Of a DNA stretch of 22,850 bases, positions 6,272-12,208 are shown one piece after another. The translations under genes and the position numbers were made by a program. Origin of the DNA: JBDRLD01 sp043813445 (GTDB taxonomy: Bacteria; Patescibacteriota; Patescibacteriia; JACPHY01); NCBI GenBank assembly GCA_043813445.1, contig JBDRLD010000011.1, positions 1 to 22,850 on the forward strand, in the 5' to 3' direction. The notes under the pieces were generated by a model. The model was given only the letters and a program-made list of their open reading frames with translations, was not told the DNA's origin and did no database searches. Every line of letters begins with the position of its first letter. Within the stretch, counting starts at the first letter, position 1.

Positions 6272-6627
6272 CTTTCCTTCAGGGTTTTGATGAATCCGCG
6301 AAGTTTGGCGGCAAGCGCATCTGCTTGATCGTATGTTACTTGAAAAACTGAAATCCTAATGAACTCCTGATCCTTGGCAATATAGAGCGCAGTGACAACC
6401 TCTTCGAGTGACGCCAATGCCATTCTAAGGAAGCGTGCAAATTCTACATCGCTACCTCGGTCACTTCCCTCTGCGATGTTGAGCGCCACAGAGCAGCTTG
6501 CGCGTCTCAGTTGTGAGGTCAGCCCAAAGATTTCATCGCGCGGAAAGTCCCTCGTTATTTCGTAGACACAATTAGTAAACGTTCTTGCAAGCTGCCAAAC
6601 TTCGAATCGTTCGAATCGGAAAGCCAT
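6256..6627 (-). CDS. four-helix bundle protein (23S rRNA intervening-sequence family)
   Basis: The protein has 123 residues: FEVWQLARTF opens helix 1, YEITRDFPRDEIFGLTSQLR matches the family's linker, and ASCSVALNIAEGSDR carries the signature A-N-I-A-E-G (here L-N-I-A-E-G). FARFLRMALASLEEVVTALYIA forms the next helix. Family members were first seen in 23S rRNA intervening sequences, and a branch (Avd) assists diversity-generating retroelements; no reverse transcriptase or repeat pair is present here. It interrupts the usual nusG-rplK adjacency and is bordered on both sides by heptad repeats in opposite orientation. The array on the 3' side encodes the last residues (SVQQ) and the TAA stop. 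The ATG at 6627 is preceded by repeat sequence, not a Shine-Dalgarno. Role unknown. Confidence 0.9.
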   Translation of the reverse strand: MAFRFERFEVWQLARTFTNCVYEITRDFPRDEIFGLTSQLRRASCSVALNIAEGSDRGSDVEFARFLRMALASLEEVVTALYIAKDQEFIRISVFQVTYDQADALAAKLRGFIKTLKERSVQQ

Positions 6628-6655
6628 AGAGCGTCAAGCGTCTTGCGTCACGCGG
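6628..6655 (-). repeat. heptad array B, NNAGCGT orientation
   Basis: Four 7-nt units on the plus strand read AGAGCGT, CAAGCGT, CTTGCGT and CACGCGG. They are the inverse of array A and fill the space between the four-helix-bundle start codon and the nusG stop (6658). Confidence 0.8.
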
Positions 6656-6657
6656 GC

Positions 6658-7203
6658 CTAGATCTTCTTAATCTGCAGGAAGTCGAGTTCAACCGGTGTT
6701 TCCCGACCGAACATCGAAATGAGCACTTTCACCTTGCCGCGCGCGTCGTCTATTTCCGAGACCTTCCCTTCGAAGTCCTTGAATGGTCCGTCGCTGATGC
6801 GCACCGGCGCGTCGACGGAGACATCGATTTTGTACTTCGGTTCATCAACACCCATTCGTTGCATGAGCGCGTCGATTTCCTGTTGAGAGACCGGCGTCGG
6901 TGTTGTACCGGTACCGACAAATCCGGTGACACTCGGAGTGTTTCGAACAACGTACCAAGAATCATCGGTAACGACCATCTCGACTAGTACGTATCCCTGG
7001 AAGATTTTCTCTTCTACAACGCGTCGCTTGCCATTGCGGATTTTAATCTTCTTCTCCTTCGGAATGAGCACGTTGAAGATTTTATCTTCCATGCCCATAG
7101 ACTCGATGCGTTGGTTGAGATTATTTGCGACGTTGTCCTCGTAGCCGGAGTACGTGTGTATTACGTACCATCGGCGTCCGATGCTGGAGGTTTGTCGTGC
7201 CAT
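6658..7203 (-). CDS. nusG: transcription antitermination factor NusG
   Basis: NusG binds RNA polymerase and links it to Rho and to ribosomal S10. The 181-residue product has the NGN domain (RRWYVIHTYSGYEDNVANNL..., KIFQGYVLVEMV, PSVTGFVG) and a KOW domain (VRISDGPFKDFEGKVSEID...FGRETPVELDF). The ATG at 7203 is selected because it gives the normal length; a GTG at 7227 adds eight residues made of repeat-like sequence. It follows secE by 42 nt. The stop is TAG and sits directly at heptad array B. Confidence 0.95.
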   Translation of the reverse strand: MARQTSSIGRRWYVIHTYSGYEDNVANNLNQRIESMGMEDKIFNVLIPKEKKIKIRNGKRRVVEEKIFQGYVLVEMVVTDDSWYVVRNTPSVTGFVGTGTTPTPVSQQEIDALMQRMGVDEPKYKIDVSVDAPVRISDGPFKDFEGKVSEIDDARGKVKVLISMFGRETPVELDFLQIKKI

Positions 7204-7236
7204 AGCGCGATGCGCGAGACGTTGCACGCAAAATGC
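7202..7236 (-). repeat. degenerate heptad stretch between secE and nusG
   Basis: ATAGCGC, GATGCGC and GAGACGT, then weaker units, keep a 7-nt register with the NNAGCGT consensus. The run occupies most of the 42-nt spacer and touches the nusG ATG. It looks like an eroded array. Confidence 0.5.
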
Positions 7237-7245
7237 GGAGCAGGT

Positions 7246-7434
7246 CTAGCGAAGCTTAATGTACTGTTCGAAGCCGAGTGTGAAGACATAGTCGGCAATG
7301 CCGATAAATGCGGCAACCCCGAGACTCACACCAATAACCAGCACGGTGTGGCGGGTAAGCTCCTTGCGATTCGGCCAGTGCACCTTCTGGAGCTCCTGAC
7401 GCGATTCTTTGAGATAGGTCTTGAGTTTGGACAT
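7246..7434 (-). CDS. secE: preprotein translocase subunit SecE
   Basis: SecE is the small essential subunit of the SecYEG channel. The 62-residue product has the amphipathic ESRQELQKVHWPNRKEL helix followed by a single membrane segment VLVIGVSLGVAAFIGIADYVF, the usual compact bacterial form. It is the first gene of the secE-nusG-(four-helix)-rplK-rplA operon. The ATG is preceded by AGCGTTCTCCT, which is not a Shine-Dalgarno, and by a long repeat-rich leader. No tRNA-Trp or rpmG is found upstream, unlike many bacteria. The stop is TAG. Confidence 0.92.
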   Translation of the reverse strand: MSKLKTYLKESRQELQKVHWPNRKELTRHTVLVIGVSLGVAAFIGIADYVFTLGFEQYIKLR

Positions 7435-7440
7435 AGGAGA

Positions 7441-7518
7441 ACGCTTTATGCTGGATGCTATACGCTTTACGCTGGGTGCTGTACCGCTATACGCAGGACG
7501 TTTGGTGCTCTACGCTAG
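7441..7518 (+). repeat. heptad array D-left, ACGCTNN orientation, 11 units
   Basis: Units begin at 7441, 7448, 7455, 7462, 7469, 7476, 7483 (8 nt), 7491, 7498, 7505 and 7512. Examples are ACGCTTT, ATGCTGG, ATGCTAT, ACGCTGG and ACGCTAG. The dinucleotide after ACGCT varies (TT, GG, AT, GT, CT, AG). The run ends 6 nt from the secE start codon and is the longest array in the window. Confidence 0.88.
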
Positions 7519-7537
7519 ATCGATTCAGGATTGGCGA

Positions 7538-7579
7538 ATTGCGTCCAGCGTATAGCGTGTCGCGTCCAGCTTGTCGCGT
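7538..7579 (-). repeat. heptad array D-right, NNAGCGT orientation, 6 units
   Basis: Six exact 7-nt units: ATTGCGT, CCAGCGT, ATAGCGT, GTCGCGT, CCAGCTT and GTCGCGT. They are inverse to D-left across a 19-nt gap, so the secE leader RNA could fold into a long hairpin in several registers. Confidence 0.85.
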
Positions 7580-7585
7580 ATTTCA

Positions 7586-7610
7586 AAACAACCCCCGCGG
7601 CGGGGTGGTT
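7586..7610 (-). terminator. leader hairpin with U-run (attenuator-like) before secE
   Basis: On the minus strand AACCACCCC pairs with GGGGGTTGTT (one mismatch, GC-rich centre) followed by TTTTG. It begins almost at the predicted transcription start of the secE operon (promoter 7618-7645), with no gene between promoter and hairpin, so it can act as a 5' hairpin or attenuator and not as the terminator of another gene. Confidence 0.55.
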
Positions 7611-7617
7611 CACTACC

Positions 7618-7645
7618 ATTCTGTCAGAGATAGCGGGACTGTCAA
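7618..7645 (-). promoter_or_regulatory. promoter of the secE-nusG-rplKA operon
   Basis: On the minus strand TTGACA (7640-7645, exact consensus) and CAGAAT (7618-7623) are separated by 16 nt. The same CAGAAT -10 occurs 17 nt from a TTGACA in front of the NfeD/flotillin operon. The start would be near 7611, leaving a leader of about 180 nt before secE. Confidence 0.65.
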
Positions 7646-7689
7646 GTGGCGTGGGAAATGGGGTACTTTGTGGGTTTTGTTGATTATTC

Positions 7690-7718
7690 TTGACATGATC
7701 GTTATCTCGTGCTATGTT
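7690..7718 (+). promoter_or_regulatory. promoter of the 7796 gene
   Basis: TTGACA (7690-7695) and TATGTT (7713-7718) are separated by exactly 17 nt. Transcription would start near 7725, which excludes the in-frame GTG at 7709 as the translation start. Confidence 0.8.
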
Positions 7719-7795
7719 ACGCACAGTCCATTGCATGGCAGTGCGATGAGTGTACTGCGCAGATCGATGCCCGATACGGGCGAGGAGGAAGGCAC

Positions 7796-8548
7796 GTGGC
7801 AGATCAGCAGACCCCGGGAGAGAAGGAGAAGAGCGGCAAAACGAGGACGAAGCAAGGCATCTTCGTGGAGGCGCTCGTGGCAGCCGGTGTGGCCGGGCTC
7901 GTTGCCTGGATCATCAGCGGCGGGAAGAAGAAACCGGGCGAGCACGCGAAGGATCGCAAGGCGTTCTTCGATAGGTTCTTCGATGAGCTCGGCCTCTCCA
8001 TCCAAGTACCGGTGCCGAACGTGTCGGACGAGGAGTACGCGAAGCAGCGGAATCTCGGCAAGGAGCTGTTCTACCGGCCGGCGGACGCCGAGTTCGTGCT
8101 CGGGACGTTTCTGGAGTCTGCGAGCGCACTCAAGGAGTGTATGCAACTGGAAGCTTCGTGGGGCAGGATCCGGCCCGTGGAGTTTCTATTCTCCCGTGCA
8201 GGCGGTCCCATCCTCGAGCCCGTGTTGGATGGCTACTGGTACTGGGCCGAGGCGATGAACGAGTGCCCGCGCAGCGGGACGTCGTGGAACGACCTCACCA
8301 AGGCCGTCCGCCTGCTGTCCATCGATGAGTACGTTGTCGCGATTTTCGCGACCGCGTACGGAGAGCAGCGCGTTTTCGACATGGAGACGGCGACCATGCT
8401 CCGCACAAGGTGGGTAGACGAAAAGCGAAGCGGTATCATCGCGATGTTCGTGGACAACGAGGATGGTCTCATGTACGAGATCGTCGAAGACTACGAGCTC
8501 GACACGGGCTTCGACGAGGTCGGCGGACGCGCGGTCGAGCGCGTGTAG
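7796..8548 (+). CDS. membrane-anchored protein of unknown function
   Basis: The product has 250 residues. A polar, Lys-rich N-terminus (1-20) precedes one hydrophobic segment (about 22-40, EALVAAGVAGLVAWII) and a soluble domain rich in acidic and aromatic residues (YWYWAEAMNE, EDYELDTGF). The positive flanks on both sides of the segment leave the topology unclear. I recognise no family. The start is the GTG at 7796 because AGGAGGAAGG (7783-7792) precedes it and because the promoter at 7690 overlaps any earlier start. The stop is TAG and a strong terminator follows within 40 nt. Codon use is clearly GC- and C-ending. It is a self-contained unit between the divergent secE operon and gyrB. Confidence 0.75.
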   Translation: MADQQTPGEKEKSGKTRTKQGIFVEALVAAGVAGLVAWIISGGKKKPGEHAKDRKAFFDRFFDELGLSIQVPVPNVSDEEYAKQRNLGKELFYRPADAEFVLGTFLESASALKECMQLEASWGRIRPVEFLFSRAGGPILEPVLDGYWYWAEAMNECPRSGTSWNDLTKAVRLLSIDEYVVAIFATAYGEQRVFDMETATMLRTRWVDEKRSGIIAMFVDNEDGLMYEIVEDYELDTGFDEVGGRAVERV

Positions 8549-8583
8549 TGTGATTAGTAGTTACCCATTCGAATAGAAGCGAG

Positions 8584-8607
8584 AGTCCCGACACGTCGGG
8601 ACTTTTT
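8584..8607 (+). terminator. rho-independent terminator of the 7796 gene
   Basis: A perfect stem AGTCCCGAC / GTCGGGACT is followed directly by four more T residues. It lies 36 nt after the TAG stop. Confidence 0.9.
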
Positions 8608-8656
8608 CATTTATTGCATTACGTAATGGTAACCTCTTGACTCGTCGCATAACTTT

Positions 8657-8718
8657 GTAGGGGCGGTGGCGTTGTCCTCGCCCGTTCGGACGGGCGACCA
8701 CGACGGGATCGCCCCTAC
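8657..8718. repeat. 62-bp imperfect palindrome (GTAGGGGCG element)
   Basis: Outer arms GTAGGGGCG (8657-8665) and CGCCCCTAC (8710-8718) enclose an inner hairpin TCGCCCGT-TCGG-ACGGGCGA (8678-8697). The whole element can form a cruciform. Palindromes with GTAGGGGCG...CGCCCCTAC ends are, to my recollection, dispersed in many unrelated bacterial genomes, so a small non-autonomous or REP-like repeat is likely. No target duplication could be confirmed. Confidence 0.6.
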
Positions 8719-8746
8719 GCAGAGAGGATGACTCGGTATGACCATC

Positions 8747-8788
8747 AACAACAATACCCTCCCTAATTTTTGGGAGGGTATTGTTGTT
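8747..8788. terminator. long perfect hairpin, possibly bidirectional terminator
   Basis: Seventeen base pairs, AACAACAATACCCTCCC (8747-8763) with its exact complement (8772-8788), enclose the loop TAATTTTT. The A-rich left and T-rich right arms could act as terminator tails in either direction. No gene ends beside it, so what it terminates is unclear; read-through from gyrB is possible. Confidence 0.65.
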
Positions 8789-8998
8789 CGGGGCGCCCCG
8801 TTGCAGCGCGTGCGTCCACACACTGCGATACGCACCACTCATCCACATCAGCGAAGCCGACCGGCTTAGCCGGTCACTGAATGCGCATCGTGGTGCCCGG
8901 AGACCGAATTTAAATACGGTGGTTCTCTTTTTTGAGATTCTGCACCGTTTTTGCGCACGCCGTCCATCACCGGAGTTATCCGGAGAAAATTCAGGAAA
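8789..8998. other. gene-free stretch downstream of gyrB
   Basis: No convincing coding frame or tRNA is visible. It contains a GGGGCGCCCC palindrome (8790-8799), a perfect hairpin GACCGGC-TTA-GCCGGTC (8859-8875) and a T-rich stretch near 8926-8966 with GGTGgTTCTC and GAGAttctgCACC arms that may end transcription near the gyrB stop (8999). Confidence 0.5.
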
Positions 8999-11161
8999 CT
9001 AAATATCCAAGTTCTGCACGGCTTTTGCGTGGGTCTGGATAAATTTCTTCCGCGGTTCGACGTTCGCACCCATTAGTATATCAAACACGGAATCCACAAG
9101 CTGTGCATCATCCACAGTAATCTGCTTGAGCACGCGTCGCGCCGGATCCATAGTTGTTTCCCAGAGTTGCTCAGGATTCATTTCACCGAGACCCTTGTAT
9201 CGCTGGATGTTTACCTTGCCGCCGGTTGTTTGTTCGGCACCGTCGTCGATTTCCTCTTCTTCTCCGGCATCTGTCTCGACGACCGCCACCTTCGCACCTT
9301 TCTTGTCGCCGCGAGCTTTCAGGAGTTCCTCAGAAATTTTGTCGCGCTCCTCGGGTGAGAATGCCCAACGTGATTCCTTACCGACCGACACCTTGAATAA
9401 TGGCGGTTGTGCAACGTACACATGGCCGGTCTCGATCAGTTTCGGGAAGTAGCGCCAGAACAACGTAAGAAGGAGTGTACGAATGTGTGATCCGTCCACG
9501 TCCGCATCGGTTGCGATAATGACACGATTGTAGCGCAGCTTTTCGACATCGAATTGCTCACCAATGTTTGTGCCGAGCGCGATAATAAGCGATTTGATTT
9601 CGTTGTTCGCGAGCATCTTATCCAGGCGTGCTCGCTCGACGTTAAGAATTTTCCCACGCAACGGCAGAATCGCCTGGTGTTCTCGGTCGCGACCCGATTT
9701 CGCACTGCCGCCAGCAGAGTCACCCTCCACAATGAAGATTTCCGAATCCTCCGGGTTACGCGATGAACAGTCAGCGAGCTTCCCGGGGAGTGTCAGTCCC
9801 TCCAGCGCGCCTTTGCGGAGTACTGTATCGCGCGCCGCCTTTGCCGCACGACGTGCCTGCGCGGTAAGTGCACAGCGACCGAAGATGGCCTCGGCATCAC
9901 GTGGGTGTTCCTCAAGGAACGCAGCAAAAGCGTCCCCGAACACGGTGGCTACTGCGGTTTGCGCTTCCGGATTTCCAAGCTTGCCCTTCGTTTGCCCCTC
10001 GAACTGCGGATCCTTCACCTTCACGCTTACGATCGCAGTGAGTCCCTCTCGTACGTCCTCTCCTGAGAGGTTTTCATCCTTCTCCTTTAGGAACCCCTTT
10101 GCACGCGCGTACGCGTTGAGCGTGCGCGTAAGCGCGGTGCGGAACCCCTGGATGTGTGTTCCGCCGTCCGGGTTTGTGATGTTGTTTGCGAATCCGAGCA
10201 CGTTCTCCTTGAAATCCCTAGTGTATTGGACCGCAACTTCGACATTGATGTCGTCGCTCTCTCGCTCGACGTAGAACACGGTATCATGTGACGTCTCGCG
10301 TCTATAGTTCAGGTGTCGAACAAATGATGCGATTCCTCCCTCAAAATGAAATGTGAATGTTTGTGACGGCGCGATCGCTTGGGTCGCTTTCGGATCGTAC
10401 GCGGATTTCAATAGTGCGTCTCCGACCTCCGCGTTCGTGCGTAGATCTTCAACGACTATCTCGATGCCCTTTGTGAGGTATGCCTGTTGGCGGAGGTGTT
10501 CGACAATTGTAATAAGATCGAAGACAACCGTCTCGAAGATAGATGCATCCGGATGGAAGGTGATTGCGGTGCCTGTTGCTGATGACGGCGACTTGCCAAC
10601 CGGCTTCACCTTTGATTTTGGCTTCCCGACTGCGTACTCCTGCATCCATATCTTGCCATCGCGTAGTACGTCGGCTCGCAGGTATGTGGATAGTGCATTT
10701 ACGACCGACACACCAACACCGTGTAGACCTCCCGACACCTTGTATCCGCCACTGCCAAACTTACCCCCGGCATGGAGCTTTGTCATGACAAGCTCAAGCG
10801 CGGATGTCTTGTACTGCGGGTGTGGATCCACCGGAATGCCGCGGCCGTTATCGAGCACCTGTATGTGATCGTCCGGAAGCAATCGGACAGTCACACGCGT
10901 TGCATGGCCGCCCATCGCCTCGTCAATGCCATTATCAACAACTTCCCAGACGAGGTGGTGGAGTCCACGCGGGCCCGTGGAGCCAATGTACATTCCTGGA
11001 CGCTTGCGCACAGGATCGAGCCCTTCAAGGACAGTAATCTGCTGTGCGGTGTATCCGGATTTCTGCGCGGCCTTCTTCGTGCCTTTTGTGGTTTTCAGTT
11101 TTACGACCTCCTTACTTGTCGGTTTTTTCTTTGCTGGTATTGTCTTCTTCATGCTGGGCAT
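8999..11161 (-). CDS. gyrB: DNA gyrase subunit B
   Basis: GyrB supplies the ATPase and TOPRIM domains of the enzyme that introduces negative supercoils. The 720-residue product shows EVVDNGIDEA (73-82), DNGRGIPVD (104-112) and GGLHGVGVSVVNA (144-156) of the GHKL ATPase, IVEGDSAGGSA (477-487) and TDADVDGSHIRTLL (551-564) of TOPRIM, and the C-terminal QRYKGLGEMNPEQLWETTMDP. The first 36 or so residues form a Lys/Thr-rich tail ahead of the usual YTAQQITVLEGLDPVRKRPGMYIG start. ATGs at 11161 and 11152 are both possible; neither has a good Shine-Dalgarno. A short acidic insert (EEEEIDDGAEQ) lies in the TOPRIM tail. No gyrA is in the window. The stop is TAG. Confidence 0.96.
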   Translation of the reverse strand: MPSMKKTIPAKKKPTSKEVVKLKTTKGTKKAAQKSGYTAQQITVLEGLDPVRKRPGMYIGSTGPRGLHHLVWEVVDNGIDEAMGGHATRVTVRLLPDDHIQVLDNGRGIPVDPHPQYKTSALELVMTKLHAGGKFGSGGYKVSGGLHGVGVSVVNALSTYLRADVLRDGKIWMQEYAVGKPKSKVKPVGKSPSSATGTAITFHPDASIFETVVFDLITIVEHLRQQAYLTKGIEIVVEDLRTNAEVGDALLKSAYDPKATQAIAPSQTFTFHFEGGIASFVRHLNYRRETSHDTVFYVERESDDINVEVAVQYTRDFKENVLGFANNITNPDGGTHIQGFRTALTRTLNAYARAKGFLKEKDENLSGEDVREGLTAIVSVKVKDPQFEGQTKGKLGNPEAQTAVATVFGDAFAAFLEEHPRDAEAIFGRCALTAQARRAAKAARDTVLRKGALEGLTLPGKLADCSSRNPEDSEIFIVEGDSAGGSAKSGRDREHQAILPLRGKILNVERARLDKMLANNEIKSLIIALGTNIGEQFDVEKLRYNRVIIATDADVDGSHIRTLLLTLFWRYFPKLIETGHVYVAQPPLFKVSVGKESRWAFSPEERDKISEELLKARGDKKGAKVAVVETDAGEEEEIDDGAEQTTGGKVNIQRYKGLGEMNPEQLWETTMDPARRVLKQITVDDAQLVDSVFDILMGANVEPRKKFIQTHAKAVQNLDI

Positions 11162-11176
11162 ATCGAACGCTATGAT

Positions 11177-11202
11177 CCTCTCCCCATGGAGTGGGGGAGA
11201 GG
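11177..11202. repeat. inverted repeat in the gyrB leader
   Basis: CCTCTCCCC (11177-11185) and GGGGAGAGG (11194-11202) are perfect 9-nt arms with an 8-nt loop. It lies between the gyrB promoter and start codon, so it would fold in the gyrB mRNA leader. One arm on the minus strand resembles a Shine-Dalgarno region that the stem would hide. Confidence 0.6.
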
Positions 11203-11230
11203 GGCTAAAGAAACGCTAATGACTAACTCT

Positions 11231-11259
11231 ATACTACCATGATGTATCATGGTGGACAA
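11231..11259 (-). promoter_or_regulatory. candidate gyrB promoter
   Basis: On the minus strand TTGTCC (11254-11259) and TAGTAT (11231-11236) are separated by 17 nt, four matches each to the consensus. It is placed 70-100 nt upstream of the gyrB ATG. Confidence 0.5.
11236..11253. promoter_or_regulatory. 18-bp palindrome inside the gyrB promoter spacer (operator-like)
   Basis: ACCATGAT (11236-11243) and ATCATGGT (11246-11253) are perfect arms with a 2-nt centre. The palindrome occupies the -10/-35 spacer of the gyrB promoter, the typical place for a repressor site. The regulator is unknown. Confidence 0.5.
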
Positions 11260-11310
11260 GTAGGAACTGGGGAGAAAACAGCACTCATTGGAGGGCCTTT
11301 TTGCACACAC

Positions 11311-11339
11311 TTGACAGCGATTTTACACTGTGGCAGAAT
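11311..11339 (+). promoter_or_regulatory. promoter of the NfeD-flotillin operon
   Basis: TTGACA (11311-11316) and CAGAAT (11334-11339) are 17 nt apart. TTGCAC (11301) with TACACT (11324) at 17 nt is an overlapping alternative. The start codon follows about 80 nt downstream. Confidence 0.6.
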
Positions 11340-11419
11340 ACGCGCGGACGCGAAGGCGTGTCTGATTTTGTCTCAGAAGCGTCCTTTGCAAATACAGATC
11401 AGAAGAGGAGGCCGGCATC

Positions 11420-12133
11420 ATGGAGTGGTTATTCGCAAGTCAGAATTTCATTTTCCTCGCCCCGCTCGTGCTCGGAATCCTTCTTGTTGCCCTCGCGGCG
11501 ATGGGGTTCATGGGGCACGATGCGGACGTCGACATTGACCACGACTTGGACGTCGACATCGATCATGATGTGGATGTCGAAACGGATCATGACGTGGACG
11601 TCGATCACGATGTCGATCATGACGTCGATCACGACATGGATCACGACGCTTTGCATCACAACTTCGCTATGCGCGCGCTCTCTGTCTTGGGCCTCGGACG
11701 CGTTCCGCTGACCATTGTGCTATTCACGATGGCACTCGTCTTCGGCGGTGTCGGACTCATGCTGAACTTTATCCTCGAGCCGATCATCGGCGATCCGGCG
11801 ACCTACGGGTCCATCTCGTTCTTCGTTGCGCTCGTTGGTATGGTGTTCGGCACCGGTGGCGTCGCACGGATCATCTCGCGCATCATACCGAAGGTGGAGT
11901 CGTACCACGTGACAAAGGGTCAGCTCATCGGTCAGATCGCCACTGCGATCTTCGATGTGACGCCGGAGCGTGGATTCGCACAGGTGCGCGACGAGCATGG
12001 CAATCTCCATGAGGTGAAGTGCCGATCTCGGGACGGTACCATCGCGAAGGGGACAGAGGTGGTTCTCGTAGGATATGACCGTGAGACAAGCACGTTCATC
12101 ATCGATCTACTCCCCACTGGCGTGGATGCCTAG
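11420..12133 (+). CDS. NfeD/YqiJ-like membrane protein with Asp/His-rich repeat
   Basis: The 237-residue product has three hydrophobic segments (about 9-31, 97-118 and 131-150) and a C-terminal all-beta region (about 163-235: GQIATAIFDV...GFAQVRDEHG...KGTEVVLVGYD), fitting the OB-fold NfeD/YqiJ partners of flotillins. These pairs shape membrane microdomains. Between the first and second segments, residues 34-76 alternate acidic and other residues without a break, mostly V-D, I-D and H-D, with His at 41, 49, 57, 63, 67, 71 and 75. Such a loop could bind divalent metal; this is inference. The start has GAGGAGG a suitable distance upstream. The flotillin gene follows 75 nt downstream. The stop is TAG. 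Confidence 0.8.
   Translation: MEWLFASQNFIFLAPLVLGILLVALAAMGFMGHDADVDIDHDLDVDIDHDVDVETDHDVDVDHDVDHDVDHDMDHDALHHNFAMRALSVLGLGRVPLTIVLFTMALVFGGVGLMLNFILEPIIGDPATYGSISFFVALVGMVFGTGGVARIISRIIPKVESYHVTKGQLIGQIATAIFDVTPERGFAQVRDEHGNLHEVKCRSRDGTIAKGTEVVLVGYDRETSTFIIDLLPTGVDA
11519..11647 (+). repeat. Asp/His-coding degenerate tandem repeat
   Basis: A 12-nt pattern of the kind GATCATGACGTC is repeated with drift across 129 nt (codons 34-76 of the NfeD-like gene). The purest copies are at the 3' half (about 11598-11646), where the unit encodes His-Asp-Val-Asp. Confidence 0.75.
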
Positions 12134-12208
12134 TGGTGATTGGACGTCAGTGGCACACGGTGTGTCGCTGACACTAGTTCGAACCGCAGACGGCGGAGGA
12201 AGAAGAAC

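Noticed and set aside
6256..6627. Diversity-generating retroelement accessory protein (Avd)
   Set aside because: No reverse transcriptase, template repeat or variable repeat is seen; only the shared four-helix fold supports it.
7441..7579. CRISPR array
   Set aside because: Units are 7 nt with no spacer-sized unique sequence and no cas gene nearby.
7435..7740. tRNA-Trp or rpmG upstream of secE
   Set aside because: No cloverleaf, T-loop TTCGA motif or small Cys-containing frame is present in this spacer on either strand.
7455..8258. 267-codon frame overlapping the secE leader and the 7796 gene
   Set aside because: It crosses the promoter and heptad arrays and gives an Arg/Ser-rich peptide with no domain; the 7796 frame has the ribosome site and promoter.
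9564..10868. Long plus-strand frames inside gyrB
   Set aside because: Shadow frames of a conserved gene; Ser/Arg/Pro-rich products without motifs.
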